A DNA stretch of 64,000 bases, from assembly GCA_030737835.1 (NCBI GenBank), contig CM060854.1, positions 9,820,690 to 9,884,689 of the forward strand, given 5' to 3'. This DNA comes from Acorus gramineus. Lineage: Eukaryota; Streptophyta; Magnoliopsida; Acorales; Acoraceae. The notes beneath the pieces were generated by a model. It worked only from the letters and a program-made list of their open reading frames with translations. It did no database searches and was not told the DNA's origin. The position numbers and the translations under genes were made by a program. This document shows, piece by piece, positions 34,021-48,500 of the stretch (position 1 is its first letter; every line of letters starts with the position of its first letter).

Positions 34021-36058
34021 TTTTAGAACAGGCGAGCATGATATTTGAGTTTCAGAACTGGAGAACACCACTTGAATCCGTCAATATTTCACATTGCATT
34101 ATGGTCTCCTTATTGTTGCTGCAGATGACACTTTTGATTAGCAGATTAGATAGATGAAACATTTGATTAGCAAATTAGTTAAGTAATGGCTGTTAAAATA
34201 GTGCATCCATTAAATAAATGTAGACGTTGATGGTAGCTCGTCAAGCGCTAGGAGGGATGATATATCACCCCTTGCATCTCCCTGTTTCAAGGTTTAGGAC
34301 AATTGGCTAAAGAAAACATACAAGTCCAGCTGTTCAGAAACTGCTTTGTTTGGACATCTGCTGCCCTTTGAGTTATTGGTCTTCATTTTTCCAAGAAAAA
34401 ATAACAAAGAGGAACATGAAAGAAGTAAAAAAAAAGGCATATGCATAACTGCATGTGGGTGTGGAATGAGTCATATCTTCTGTAGAGATTAGCATCAATT
34501 GGTTTGGTCAATGACTCACATGGTGAAGATTAGCATATTTTGTCTCACCAATGGAGAAAGAGTCACATGATGCATATGAGGAGGACATAGTGTCCCAAGC
34601 TGTAGAGAAGAATGGACGACCACAAAGAAATTCTTCACATGAAAAAATCTATATTTCATTACAAATCAAGATAATTATCTATATTTTCATTTTTTTTTTT
34701 TCATAAAAATTTAAACCGCACCAGGATTGCAAAAATGATCAATGGTTGGATGTGACATTTAATTACCAACATTTTCCCAAAATTTTCCCATTTGATATGA
34801 ATGTGACATTGACGACCTTGGCTACGTTGCAGATAAAGGTCAACCTGGATTCCTGGAGAAGAAGTCAATTGCAAAAATTACAAAACGACATTGTAGGTTA
34901 AATATCCAGAAGTCAATTAGAGGGTTGTTGGATACATAGAAGAATTAAACATATACATATATAACTTTTTCTTATCAACCACTTTTCAACCACATAAAAT
35001 GTTCTTAGCAAACCTTAAAAGTCAAAACATGTTTAGGTTAAACATGATTAATGCAAAAACGGCATTTTCAAATGAGTTCCAAGTATCCCCATCTTCTATA
35101 AACAATGAAAAAATAGCTCTTACGGACTCAAATTAACAAAATATTTTTCCTTTGTGATCTAGTTTTAAAAATAATTTTAAATGACAAGTTCAATTTTAAA
35201 TTTGTAAACAAGCAAAAAAAAGAAAAGGCACAAGAAACATGCTTTGAAAAATCTTAGATGCCTAGGGAAAAAAAAAAGACAAACGTATATAGATTACGAA
35301 ATCTCTACTAGAATGTGTGTGAACTGAATCTCCTTGAAAGACCTTGGTTTTCTATGGAGTTCTAGTATGAGTGTTGTACACATAGTCCCCATGATAGTTG
35401 TTTGTTTAATATAATATATATATATTATTAGAAAGGTATTATATGTGAAATTTTTCACATTTCATGCGCATGTTAGAGAAAATATACAGCCCAACGTGAT
35501 CTTCAAAAATCACTACCCATGCATATCTAGTCAGATCCTCCTAAGGTAATTTGCTGCATTGACCACAACTCATATTTATATTTATGTATTTGATGGTCAA
35601 GTAAAAAAACTAACAGAATCTCCAATCCCCCCTCCGGGCCCTCCCCCCCTAAGGCCCCAACCATCTACATCTTAGCCAGCGCATAGACAGAGACACCCAA
35701 AATCAACTGCAGTCCATAATATTTATTTTAGTCTTTATCTTAATAGAATATAACTAGATTTGTAGTTAACCATAACTATACATGATACATTACCATATAT
35801 AATACTCTTTTAACATTTATTTTCTTTCTTTGAAAAAATGAATATAAATTTCTATAAATTTATGAACATCAGAAAATGTCTCTGTAAAATTGTTAATTCT
35901 CTCATATCTTCATTTTATTGGGCAATTTTTTTTTTCCAGTTCCTATCATAGCTAGAATTAACTGTAGATGCAAACTTTTAATGTACGTTGTCAAAAACAA
36001 ATTGTTTTAGATACTATACAAATGTACTATAATTAGAATAAACTGTTTTAGGCACTAT
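34021..36058. other. Intergenic, nothing recognised
   Basis: No gene or bounded transposon seen in about 2 kb. A C-rich patch lies at 35625-35665. Confidence 0.35.
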
Positions 36059-36066
36059 GCTGAGAA

Positions 36067-36526
36067 TAGAGGTGTCAAACGGGCGGGCCGACCCGACCCG
36101 GCCCGTTAAGGGCCCGTGCCGGCACGGGCCGTGCCGTGGGCCGGCACGTTTGGGTGGCGACGCGGGCTGGGCCTGACATCCGGCCCGCGTGCCGTTTCTG
36201 GCACGGCCCGTTAGGCCCGCCGTGCCGGAACGGCACGGCCCGCTAGGCCCGCGGCACGGTTTGTGCCGCGGGCCCCACCTCCACCAACGGGTCAACGGGC
36301 CGCGTCGGCCCGTTGGCAGGCCAACGGGCCCGGCCCGTTTGGCCCGCCGGGCTAGCATGGCACGGCACGGTGGCCCGTTGGGCTGGCACGGAGGGCCGTG
36401 CTGGGCCGACCTCCTGCGGAGCGTGCCGTGCCGGCACGGCTACATGAAACGGGCCGGGCCGTTAGCCCGTTAGCCCGGTTGTTTAGCTGGCCGGGCCGAC
36501 ACGGCACGGCCCGTTTTACACCTCTA
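36067..36526. mobile_element. GC-rich hAT-type MITE, perfect 8-bp duplication
   Basis: Ends TAGAGGTGTCAAACGGGC and (complement of right) TAGAGGTGTAAAACGGGC. Flanked by GCTGAGAA on both sides (36059-36066 and 36527-36534), an exact 8-bp target duplication of hAT type. The 460-bp interior is built of CGGCCCG and CGGCACG words and is very GC-rich within AT-rich surroundings. Overlapping open frames on both strands result from the lack of AT and are not genes. Confidence 0.93.
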
Positions 36527-36534
36527 GCTGAGAA

Positions 36535-37960
36535 CATGCTTTATATTTCTATCTATTATACTAACCATGAGTGTTTTTAAACTTTCAACTCTATTCATAA
36601 TTCTTTTGTATGTTTTTACTCTTACAAATTTATTAAAATCGATTATTATTATAAATAATTATTTTTCTCCTAATTTTATCTTAAGATTTAAATAGTAATA
36701 TATTTTATAAATTTTATATAAATCAGATTCTCTAAAAATAATTAAAAAAAGAAACTACAAAATTTTCTTAGTGGAAGTGATAATGGCATTTTGGATGTTT
36801 CTAGGTTTGAAGGGTATTTCAGTCATAAATATGAATGATTTATATATTATTATTTTTTCAAGAACTTATTTGATGTTTTCAGTGATTCCGTTAACTTAAA
36901 CATAATATTTCTAGAATATGCTCATTGTACAGGCAATAATACCATTGACTAGGGAAAAAAAAGATAGGGACCCAATGGAATTATGTTGTTACACAGTTTC
37001 TTCCAACCCCAATTCTAGTCCCGTATGCATCAATAGAAATTAAAAGCATCGATACATATAGTTTTATTAACGAGGTATATGCATATTGATAGAAATTTTT
37101 CTCATTTTTTATAAATATAGTCATGCAATTTATTGGAGCATATGATTATTTTTTATAAAAGCACAGACTTCATGAAATGATGTATATTATTTTTAAAAAA
37201 TTTAAAACATTAATTGAAATTAAGGATGAAAAAAAGGACTGTACGTAACATTATCCATTGGAATTTATTGATTTTATAAGGATTTTTTTATTTATATTAA
37301 AAATTTTCCCTTTTTTTTGTTCAATTTGCAAAACTAATCCTATTGTTTTAATATTACCAAAAATGACTCTACCCAATGATTATTTGCAAAAACTAATGGC
37401 CTTTGACCCTAGCAACACTTCTGATCTGTTTACTTTTTGATATGGAGATATGGTGTATATACCACATCTCTTTATAAAAGGAAGCATTATATATATGATG
37501 CTAATTTCTGGTCTCTTGTGGTTAGATTGCGTTACATTTTAAAATTTAAATTTTAAATCCATCATATCTATTTAAATGATTCAAATTTTAAATTTTATAT
37601 CAATATTATAAAATTCAAAATAATCTTATCTATAATTTAAATATTATTACTAATTTAATTTTAAATCCAATCTATTAAATAACAAAGAATATGAAGATGT
37701 GGATATTCGGTAAAGAAAAATATGAGTGCATAAAAGAGACATGAACCGTGTAAAAAGAACTTGATCCCAAGATTTTTGTAACTTAGTGCCATGGATACGT
37801 GATACATATATCAAGCCTATCTTTAAACTAGAGACATAATACATTCTTAATATAATAAAAATAAATGTCCAATAAGTGTTGATGTGACAGCGTTGAAAGT
37901 CTATTTGTAAATATTCGATAAGCCCGGTCATTTGTGCGAATATTCAAAACTTTGGGGTTA
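36535..37960. other. Intergenic, nothing recognised
   Basis: AT-rich sequence without recognised genes or bounded elements. Confidence 0.35.
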
Positions 37961-37969
37961 GTTTTGAAA

Positions 37970-39035
37970 ATTACACCTTTTGTTTGTAATTTGTATTTTT
38001 AAATCCTTGTAAACTATCTTATTTACTGATTAATTTATCTCTTCTTCATATTTTATTTTAAATCTCCAACTTCAAACACCTTTTTTCGTTATTAGTCACT
38101 CAACAAAATATCTGTCTGATTTTTTAAGTATTTTAATATTAGAAACTTGTATACAAAATACTCCGTAAAACATTTAAAACAAAACGACATTACATTGTTA
38201 AGTGTCCAATGACAATTTTAGTATTACTTAACACTACACATGCCCACTCAATCTAGTATTGCATTCTCTAATAGCTTTATCTGTCTAATTATGATTGATT
38301 ATATAATAAGAAAAAGAATGATTACATATGCAAATTTTGAGGATTTTTTATTATTGAATTTTGATTTATAGGATTTTTCTTGGTTCAAAATTGTGAAATA
38401 TCGAATTAGACTTTTGTGTTTGTTTAGAATTTTAATTTTAAAAATTTAGATGCCATTAAAAAATTTGCATGCAGTAAATGAAAATTTTATTTTGCGTAAT
38501 GCTAAAATTTTATTTATTTAGTGAATTAGTGATTTTAAGGGAATCTAACTATTTAATTATTTAGAGATTGAGTGATTTTTTTTATGGAAAGTGATTTAGT
38601 GATTTTAAAATTTTTATTTTTAGTGATTTAGTGATTTCATTTAGAGGATAAGTAGTTTAAAATTTTCAAATATGAACATTTTAAGTCCTCAAATTCAAAT
38701 GACTTTTTTGTTATTAGCCTCAAAGAGACGAACATTTTGTGCAGGGACTAATAACAAAAAACGTGTTAAAGTTGGGGACTTAAAATGCAATATGAAGAAG
38801 GGAGAGATCGATGACTAAATAACATAGTTTATAGTGATTTAAAAAATAAAAATATCAAATGGTAGTTGAGGAATTTCAACTATCTGTAATCTTAAACAGA
38901 CGGACGTTTGGTGGTGAGACTAATAACAAAAAAGTCATTTGAATTTGAGGACTTAAAATGAAATATGAAGAAGGGAGAGATTGATCACTAATTAAATAAC
39001 ATAGTTTACATGAATTTAAAAATAAGAATCCCTTA
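37970..39035 (-). repeat. Family D repeat copy, inverted
   Basis: Contains AAATCCTTGTAAACTATCTT near the left and GAAATATGAAGAAGGGAGAGA twice on the right (about 38785-38810 and 38957-38980). 38130-38290 is an approximate reverse complement of 18640-18810. Non-coding. It lies just upstream of the receptor kinase gene. Confidence 0.55.
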
Positions 39036-39056
39036 AACTCATTACTCAAATGTGTT

Positions 39057-39201
39057 TAGGTTTGGTGGGAGATAAATCAATTTGAGGGAGATAGAGAGAA
39101 AAAATGGAGGGAATAATAGTTTAGGTTTAGTGAGTTTTGGGGGGAGATGAATTAATTTGGGAGAGATAGAGAGAAGAAATGGAAGAAGACTAATAATTTA
39201 G
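39057..39201 (+). repeat. Imperfect tandem duplication in receptor-kinase upstream region
   Basis: Two copies of about 72 bp: GGGAGATRAATYAATTTG, GAGATAGAGAGAA, AATGGA, TAATAnTTTAGG. It lies 240-380 bases before the start codon. Confidence 0.7.
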
Positions 39202-39381
39202 GTAGTAAAGTATGTGGTAGCATTGGTGAAAAAAAAAAAATAGGACAACACTGTAAAATAAAAATTTAAGAAAAGTTTAGGGGCATAGAAAAAATATGAC
39301 AGTTGATTTGGGGTATTTAGACAATTCATCCTAAAAGAGTCCCTTTTTTTTTTATTATTCCAATTGATCGATAGCACTCCT

Positions 39382-39390
39382 TTATATTTG
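39382..39390 (+). promoter_or_regulatory. Possible TATA box of the receptor kinase gene
   Basis: TTATATTT, about 50 bases before ATG 39437, is the only TATA-like motif close upstream. It would imply a leader of about 25 bases. No transcript data. Confidence 0.25.
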
Positions 39391-39436
39391 CCTACGGAAA
39401 GAAAACCATTCACTCGCGAACTCCGTTACGTTGTAG

Positions 39437-39516
39437 ATGATGACAATGGCAACACTTGTTTCTCTCTGCACTTTGATTCTCTTCACTTTTCTGCTTCCTC
39501 TTGTTCAGTCCCAGCA

Positions 39517-39518
<2 letters not shown>
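39437..39518 (+). CDS. Receptor kinase exon 1: signal peptide
   Basis: [20 protein letters not shown] followed by PLVQSQQ: a hydrophobic core with a plausible cleavage after VQS or SQ. An internal ATG at 39446 could also serve. Ends in phase 1. Confidence 0.85.
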
Positions 39519-39569
<51 letters not shown>

Positions 39570-42500
39570 ACATATCAAACCATGCATGTATCTCTCTTTG
39601 TTTTGATTGCAAACAATGTATGCATGTATATAGGGTTCATAAGCATCGACTGTGGGTGTAACGAGAGCTACGTAGACGGAACAACCACCATAGAATACAA
39701 ATCAGACTACCCATACATATCCACCGGAGAGACCCACCACGTCTCCCCGGAATATAATCAAAACTGGAGAGCTTTACAGACGCTTCGGAGCTTTCCAACC
39801 GGGGTCCGAAACTGTTATGACATCGACATCTCGAAAGGAAAAGGCGGCAAGTACTTGTTAAGGACTGTTTTCTACTACGGAAACTACGACGGCCTCAACA
39901 GCGCACCCGAGTTTGATCTCTATGTGGGAGTCAACCTCTGGGCGGTGGTCGAGACGAGCGACAACAACACGGTGTTCGAGCTCGTAATGGTGGCGCAAAC
40001 GAACACGGTGTCAGTGTGTCTGGTGAACACGGAGAAGGGGACGCCCTACATATCGACGATCGAGCTGAGGCCGCTAAGTGATGCTCTTTACCCAGCCGCG
40101 ACCGTTAACACGTCTTTGACGCTTCAGTGGCGGGAAAACTATGCGTCAGCCACTTCGGATGTTATAAGGTCAGTTTGTTTTTGCACATGATCATCTGATC
40201 ATATGATTTAGAGATACAAAATTTAATTGAATACTAAAAAAAAAATATAATTTAACTGATCATAATTTTAATTTTGAAATTTAAAAGAATATTTTGGTTA
40301 TAATTACTCTAAAAGATCAAACTGTTACAATCTTATTGAACAAACAAATTATTTAATGGGCGTTGGACCTAACCCGATCCCTCTACGTAAATGTTATACT
40401 CAGTTTTATTACAGTTTAAAACGCAAAAAACACAAGTAAACACTCTAATGAGGTATATACGTACTTTGATAAATAAAAAATATATATATCGTTCCATTCT
40501 AAATTGAATAAATCTATTTTTAGAAAGTGTATGAAAAATTTAAGTTATACACGTTGTCTAAAGAGAATATTTATACTCCACTGGAGGAGGACGAGACATA
40601 TGAGTCTACTTTAAAGACCGGAAGAAAAAAGGGAATGTAACTTGTGATAATTTCCTTAAAATCATATGCATATAAAGATCATATAGTGCCCTTGACTTTA
40701 TTTATTAGTGTTATTTATTTATTTATTTTTGGGGAAGCAAAGATGAGCAGATCGTATACTCTGTCAGCCGATGGCAACGTCGGCCACGGAGGAAGGATTG
40801 GGATTTGAGAATAAAATAATATGCGACTTTGGGACAATTATGTCAATAAAATAGCCATCAGGACACGCAAGACTAATTAGATTGACCGCGTCATTGTTTA
40901 AAAGACCGATCCGACCCAGTCAACTGGGTAAATGTTTAATCTCTCTAATTCGGTTTCTCCACAACATCCTAAGCCCCGTTAGAAACATGAATATGATTTA
41001 TTTTTATATATATATTTATTTAAGTATAAGTAAATATAAATAAAGATAAAATAATTTTGTATTTCATTATATTTTGAATTATTTTTTTTAGTAAACGTAA
41101 GAATAAATGTTTTATTGTTTAAATAAAATGTGAATAAAGTATAGATAAAGATTTATAAAAAATAAAAAAATAATGATAGTTGATTTGATAAGTGATTTAT
41201 AAGAGGTGATCACAGTTGATTTGACAGTGAGCCCACATATTCTTTGGATGGAATAACCTAGGATAAATTTAATTCCAGGAGTTGGTTGGAATCTATATAC
41301 CAGTTTATGCGAGTATACTTTATCAGGGGTTATACGGGGTTTCTAAACACCCTTTATCCCTTATCCGAGATTATCCAGAGGTTTATTCCCAAAACAAACG
41401 GGAGCTAAGTATCCAAGTGTGTGTATGTGTGTATAAAAAATAATGTTACATACAACCCATTTTCAAGCATAAATCCAATCTACAAGTGTTTTAAATTTTT
41501 AAAATAATATATCTCATCTAATGAGATACATAATTTTATAAAAAATGAAACATATGTTCCAATGAATTATATTGATCATTTATAAAAAAATATAAAAAAA
41601 TTCTATCGAAGCATATACTTCATTAATGTGAGTATATGCTCTATTAATTTTTTTTATCAAAACATATAAGATTAAAATTAAGACTGAAAAAAAAATTATA
41701 GGTATAACAACACTCATAAAAAATTTCTTAAAACACAATCAACCCATTATCTGAATCGATAGTTTTGAAAACAGCCAGTAGCGGTTGATTAAACCAACCC
41801 ATTATTAAGCCATACAAAATTAATGTCAAAATTCAGAATTCATAATTGCACTTCATTCAACATTTATATTACCCAAAAAATAAAAAAAAACGCATGCACA
41901 CTCCTATGAAAAATAGTTGCTTTCTTCCTCGGATTTCTTTTGAGGATAAGTTATCCTAAGCCTTGTTTCAAGAATAATCCCTAGAATAACTGAGAATTAG
42001 ATAGAATAGCTTTTTTTCTTGTTTGGATGCCTGGTATACCCTCCCCGTATAGCGTGGAACATAAGTCAAGAATAATGAAGAATAATTGAGAATAACTTTA
42101 AAAAGTTGTTTGTTTTAATAGAATAAACATCGATAGTTATGTCTGGATAAGCTAGGATAATACCTGATAACTATTCTAAGGAAATGTTGGAATTATTTAT
42201 CAAGATTTATCTATGCCAATGGATAAAAATACCCTTCTCTGTCATTTTAAAAAATTTATTTCACCTAACAGTTTCACACAAATTTTAAAAACTGTCACAT
42301 CTATTAAATCAATCATACATCTCTCACACTATTCCCGGGAGTATAATGGTCATTTAAAAAGTCATAAACATTTACCCCCCGTATGGCATGGAACATAAAG
42401 CAATAATAATGAAGAATAGATGAGAATAGTTAAAAAAAATTGTTTGTTTTGATAGAATAAATCCTGATAGTTATGTCTGAATAAGCTAGAATAAGGCCTG

Positions 42501-45500
42501 ATAACTATTCTTAAGAAATGATGAAATTGTTTATCAAGGCTTATCTATACCAATGGATAAAAATACCTTTCTCTGTCATTTTAAACAATTTATCTCACCT
42601 AACAATCTCACATAGATTCCAAGAACTATCACATCTATCAAATTAGTCATACATCTCTTACACTATTCTCAGGGGGTATAATTGTCATTTAAAAAATCAT
42701 AAACTTTTATTCATCCCTTATCAATCATTTATCATCACTTTATCCAAGGTGAACCAAACAACAAAAAAGTCATTTTTACGTTTCTCAATGAGAATAACAA
42801 AAAAGACAACCAAACAAAAAGTTGCTTATTCAACTTGGATTGTTATCTATCCCCGTATAGCTATCGGGAGCGAATAACCTAATGTCACACCCCATACGGG
42901 GGGTTATTCATTCCTTATCAACCATTTATCATCACTTTATCCAAGGTGAACCAAACAACAAAAAAATCATTTTTACGTTTCCCAATGAAAATAACTGAAA
43001 AGACAATCAAACACAAAGTTTCTTATTCAGCCTGAATTATTATCTATCCCAGTATAGCTACCAGAAGCGAATAACCCAATTTCACACACCATACGGGGGG
43101 ATGATATCTTATGCAAAATAAACTGGTATAAAGTGGTATATGGATTCCAACCACCCCCTGGAATTAAAGTTATTCCAGGTTATTCTACCCAAAGAATATG
43201 TGGGCTCACTATCAAATCAACTGCCATCACCTCTAATAAATCACATGTCAAATCAACTATCATTATTTTTTCATATTTTATAAATCTTTATCCACACTTT
43301 ATTCACATTTTATCTAAACAACAAAAATTTTATTCTTAAATTTTCCAACGAGAATAATTCAAAACATAACGAAACAAAAAATCACTTTATCTTTGTTTAT
43401 ACTCACTTATGCCGAAATAACTGTATACTGAAGAACAAGTGTATGTTTTGGTGTAACTAAATAGGTATTTTTATAAATTAAAATTTTTTCTCCAATTAAT
43501 TATATATATACATTGTTTAAATAAAAAATTACATGCTTAATTATTTTTTTGTCACGTGTTTGATCCGCACTCACCGTACTCTTGAATAACTTTAGCAGGG
43601 GCTTGGATATGTAACTTAAGGTTGACAACATAATATGTAACCAAGAGGTCACATATTTAAATCTCAATATATAACTATCTATTAATGCATGAATCCACTT
43701 GTAAAAAACAAAAACATTAATTTATTCCTTTGAGATAATGCTTTAAAATGAGTTTGAAAAACGATTTTCACTTAGAATAATTTTTAAATGATGAAAAGTT
43801 CTTATTTATAATTGAAATATGTTTTTAACTTTTCAAAAAGTTAGATAGAAACATTTACAAATTTTTTTGGATTAAAGTATGATTAAAATCTGGATTTCAA
43901 AAAAATCATCCCAACAATTTCCAAGCCCTTTCTGACCAAGCATATATTTCATTAGAGATGCAGAATTGTGAGCTAGATTGAAAATACGGACTGCACTTAA
44001 TGACAATGAATAATTTCCTTTGGGAGTTGTTTCAATCTGCGGTCCTTTTTTGTAGTTCATATGCATTTTTATTTTACAATGATATATATGTCAAATAAAA
44101 TATATATTTTTATAAAAATTAAATACATACATATTTTCTGACATTCTTCTTTACTATTCGAGTACATAATTTAATAAAGATTTTAAGACTAAAGGAATTA
44201 ATAACATCCAGAAGGGCTAAGGATTAGTTTAATAAGTTTGGTATAGAAAGAAAATTCTTCATTTTCATCAATAATTCAATTCTTAACAAACTTTGTAGAA
44301 AGAAGTGATGAGCACATGAGTGAGAATCAATGTTGTAAAAAGCGTTAGGCGCTAGTCGGACGGTTGAGGAGGGACTAGGGATTAATCGGCTAGGCGGGAA
44401 TTAATCGGGGATTAATCAATCACTTTTTATAATAATAAATATAATACATATAGATATTATATATACATTATATATTTGTAATGATTTTAGACTATAAAAT
44501 AATAACAAAATAATATCAAAATAAAATTAAAAATATAAGCATAATAGGGATAGCATAAAAAGCTAATTAATAGATCTATAATATATAAGGTGATTTAATA
44601 ACTTCTGGGGATTAATTGAAAAAGCGGTTAGGCACTAAGCGTTATGGGTTGGGATCTCCTAGGTCTAGGCGGGGGATTAATAGGGGCCTAGGCGGGATTT
44701 TTAGAACATTAGTGAGAATGTATAAGTCCACACAGGCTTCACCATACGGTTGGGACTTTGTTGGGCTGCTGAGATCAAAATCCTTTGGTGTCATTTGGAG
44801 AGAGACACATAAGTTATTTTAGAATTTTTGGTTATTTTAGGAATATATAAGTATATTTATGGAAAAATAATTTTCTATTTCATTGTGTTTTTAATATTTT
44901 TTTTTTGTTGAAAACCGTAATAATAAAGTTTTGTTGTATGATTTACAATGGATAAGTTGTAGATAAAATGTAAATAAGATGTAGATAAGATTTATAAAAA
45001 ATGATATGTGGAGCTTGATTTATAAGATGTAACAATAGTTGATTTAACATATGAACATCCTTATACCAGTGAAAAAATTGAATTGAATAACATAATTATA
45101 TGAGGACCTAGAATACAAATATCCACTTATTCAAATCTATTTTAGAATAGCTATACCCATATGTTCCTTCCACTCAAATAATTTTTTAAAGGGTTTTTTT
45201 TATTTTTTAGTCCCTGTAAACTATATGATTTAGTGATCGATCATTCATTTCTTCAAATTTCAGTTTAAGTTCATATATTTAAAGGGTATGTTTCTTATTA
45301 GTCCCTGGGAGGGAGCTATCCCTAAATTATTTGATTTTCATTTTAGTCCCTATGAGGGACTAAAAGTAGACATGTCAACGGGTCGGGTCCGGGCTTGGTC
45401 AGGGTGGACCTGGACCCGGACCCGTCGGACTTAGGTCGGACCCAACCCAGAGGGTTGGAAAAAAAAGGGGAGAGCTCTGAATTTATTTGTCTTATCATTC

Positions 45501-48500
45501 TATTTGAAAATTTTTGTAATAAAACATTATTATTAATGAGACTACGTTGAACATAATTTTATACAATTCAAAAAAGTAAATGAATTACTAAACAACATTC
45601 AAAACAATAATCACTAACATAAACAACATATTAACCTAAACAATAAACATAATTAATTATACAAGCATTCAAAACAATATTAACCTAGCAACATTCAAAA
45701 CAATAAACACTAATATATTAACTTAAACAATAAACATAAATCATGCAACAAACTAATTAATTATACAAATTCAAAAACTAATAAGTTAATTGTCCAAAAC
45801 AAACCAACGACAATACATTACTAAGTTTACTACATATTAAACAACCAAGTTCTTATAAGTTGCAACATCAACACAACAAAAAAAATGTTATGATTACAAC
45901 ATTCAAAACAATAAACACTAACATATTAACTTAAACAATAAACATAAATTATGCAACAAACTAATTAATTATACAAATTTAAAAATTAATAAGTTAATTG
46001 TCCAAAACAAACCAACGACAATACATTACTAAGTTTACTACATATTAAACAACCAAGTTCTTATAAGTTGCAACATCAACACAACAAAAAAAATGTTATG
46101 ATTATGATTATGATTTATGATTTATGGGCTTGTTATGATTATGATTTATGAACTTGTAGATACAAAAATAAGTTAAGTAAGAAATAAAATTATAGGTCAA
46201 CTAATACTAATAGTCTTGTAATATATGAGCATATATTAATAAAACAATCGGGTCTCAGGTCCAACTGGTCGGGGCGGGGTGAACCCGGACCCGACCCGTT
46301 TGTATGTTTGGGTCCACTGGGTCGGGTCCGGTATATTAGATGTGTAATTGGGTCCGGGTCGGGTCCAGGCCTGGACCCGACCCGTTGACAGGTCTTACTA
46401 AAAGGAACATATCCTTTAAATCTGGGGACTTAAACCAAAATATGAAGAAGTGAGGGATCGATCACTAAATTATATAGTTTACGACTTAAAAATAAAAAGC
46501 CCTTTTTTAAATTATTCTCCTCGTATTTCTTACAATTCTTTACATATTCCACTACTCAAACAACACATATTGTATACTAGTGGATCAAAATTAGTAATAT
46601 TCTTAATTTTTTTTAAAAAATAATTATATTGGTGCATCTCAAAGTATATTTTATTTTGGGTATTTTTACATAAATGCATTTCTTAAAATTTAGTTTTGTT
46701 GAATTACCCTCCTTATATCCTTGATAGCAAAAATACTAATGAATAATTTAAAAGTAGTGCAAAAATACTCTTCTATTAGTCATCATTTGAAACCCATAGT
46801 AAACTATGATCAGTTTTTTAAACTACCAGGTTAAATTACTCATTTACCCCACTCAAACTCTCAAATTTTTTTTTTTGCATATATATGCGATATTTTGTTT
46901 TTGTCAAAATACCCCTATAAAAAACCATACTCACATAAATAGCCCTCAAAATTTTATAAATTGTGCATCGGTACTCGTCTGTTACATGCTTTCCATCTCG
47001 ACTACCCAGGTGTGTATATTAACTCACTTACCCTTACCCTAAATCAGACATTTTTCATCTCTCTTTTCTCTATTTCAACCAGTTAAACATTAAACCTTAA
47101 CCGGAAATCAACTACCTATGTCTTTTACTCTAAACCACGAATCATCATTACTTTCATTTTCATTCTCCTGTATTAAAAAATCTTTCTAATCACCATTTGT
47201 GTGAAGAGAGACATTTATTGTGTAAATGCACAATATATTGTTTTGGACGTTGAAGAGGAAGAAGAAACAAAAATATTTTAGACTTTTCAACTGTTTTTAA
47301 TGGTTCAAATGAGATTTTAATGGTAACATTTAACCCAGCTCACGAAATTGATCGCAGGGGCACTAATGCACATCTTATAAAATTTTGAGGGGTATTTATC
47401 CAAGGATGGTTTTTACAGAGGTATTTTGACAAAAACAGAATATAATAGAGTGTATATGCAAGGCCTCTTGGTGGATATTTTGAATATTTTACGTGGACCT
47501 ATCGTTGACTAGCGGATTTTTCTAGCCAACCCCATGGCAATTAACCACAAGGGCATCGTTGTGCTATTTTTACATGGGTGTTTTTGCCACCAAAGGTGTG
47601 AGGAGTAATTCTGCGAAAATGAATGATCAAATGGGTATATATACAAAAAAAAAAACTCTTTTATAATAACAATATATGCACTAAGGGGACAAATATATAA
47701 TCTTCTTTTAAAAAATAACCAGGAGGGACGTTGATAAGACTACACATATACGCCTGTCAATGGATCGTGAGTCGCCCGGAACCGACTTGAATCCGACTCG
47801 ATAAAAGGTGTAAATACCGACTTGAAGGACCCGACAATCAAAATGGGTCAGGTCTAGGTCCACCCCTACCCAATCATATGGACTCGATTGACCCAATCCA
47901 ACATTTATAACTAAATATTGAATAATCATTTAAAAATTTATACATTTAAAATATTTTTACAACTTTTTTACTTCACGTAAAAGCATAATAATTCAAACCG
48001 TATTTCAAATGCTCTCTTATAAAATATTAAAAAATCAAAATAGTGAAGAATTATTTATAATACACTGAACTTCTTTTATTCAAACTCATTATGTAAAAAT
48101 AGAAATGAAAAAAAATTAAACTCAAGAAAACATGGTCTCCACTATCTCAATGTGCAGTGTCATCTCACTTAATATCAAAACCAAAACCCTCTTACATTCT
48201 TCTCCTCCTCTTCCTTCCTTTTTTCAAACCTTTTATTTTTTTCCAAACAAACAGTTGAAGTCATTGGAGACCCTTAAAAAAGATCAACCTCTCCCGGCTT
48301 CCCTTGGTTTGACCTAGGCCTATTAGCGGGTCGACCTGATTGGACCCGAAAGACCTGAAATTAGGCCTATCAACGGGTCTGGTCCTGATCGGGTCGGGGT
48401 GGACCCGGACCTGACCCGTTTGATTTTTGGGTCCTTTGGATCGGGTCCATATCGGGCCTTAGATCGGGTCTTGTCGGGTCGGGTCGGGTCGACCTATTAA

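Larger units (their letters stand above)
41960..43435. mobile_element. Family B MITE containing nested family A MITEs
   Basis: 41960-42038 (GCCTTGTTTCAAGAATAA onward, after TAA) and 43101-43435 (AACTGGTATAAAGTGG, GATTCCAACC, CAAATCAACTATCATTATT) are the halves of one family B copy in reverse orientation to 40973-41405. They are separated by a family A element at 42039-43100. The right end is approximate. Confidence 0.65.
45192..46507. repeat. Family D copy split by a hAT MITE
   Basis: The left half (TTTAGTCCCTGTAAACTATA onward, 45192-45366) and right half (46405-46507, ATATGAAGAAGTGAGGGATC) are roughly inverted relative to each other. They meet at the ACTAAAAG duplicated by the inserted MITE. 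Confidence 0.55.

Noticed and set aside
36014-36580. Several overlapping open frames on both strands
   Set aside because: They all lie in the GC-rich hAT MITE 36067-36526, where stop codons are rare by composition.
43580-43700. SINE-like segment in intron 2 (AAGAGGTCACATATTTAAATC)
   Set aside because: Only a weak B-box resemblance; no A box, tail or duplication.
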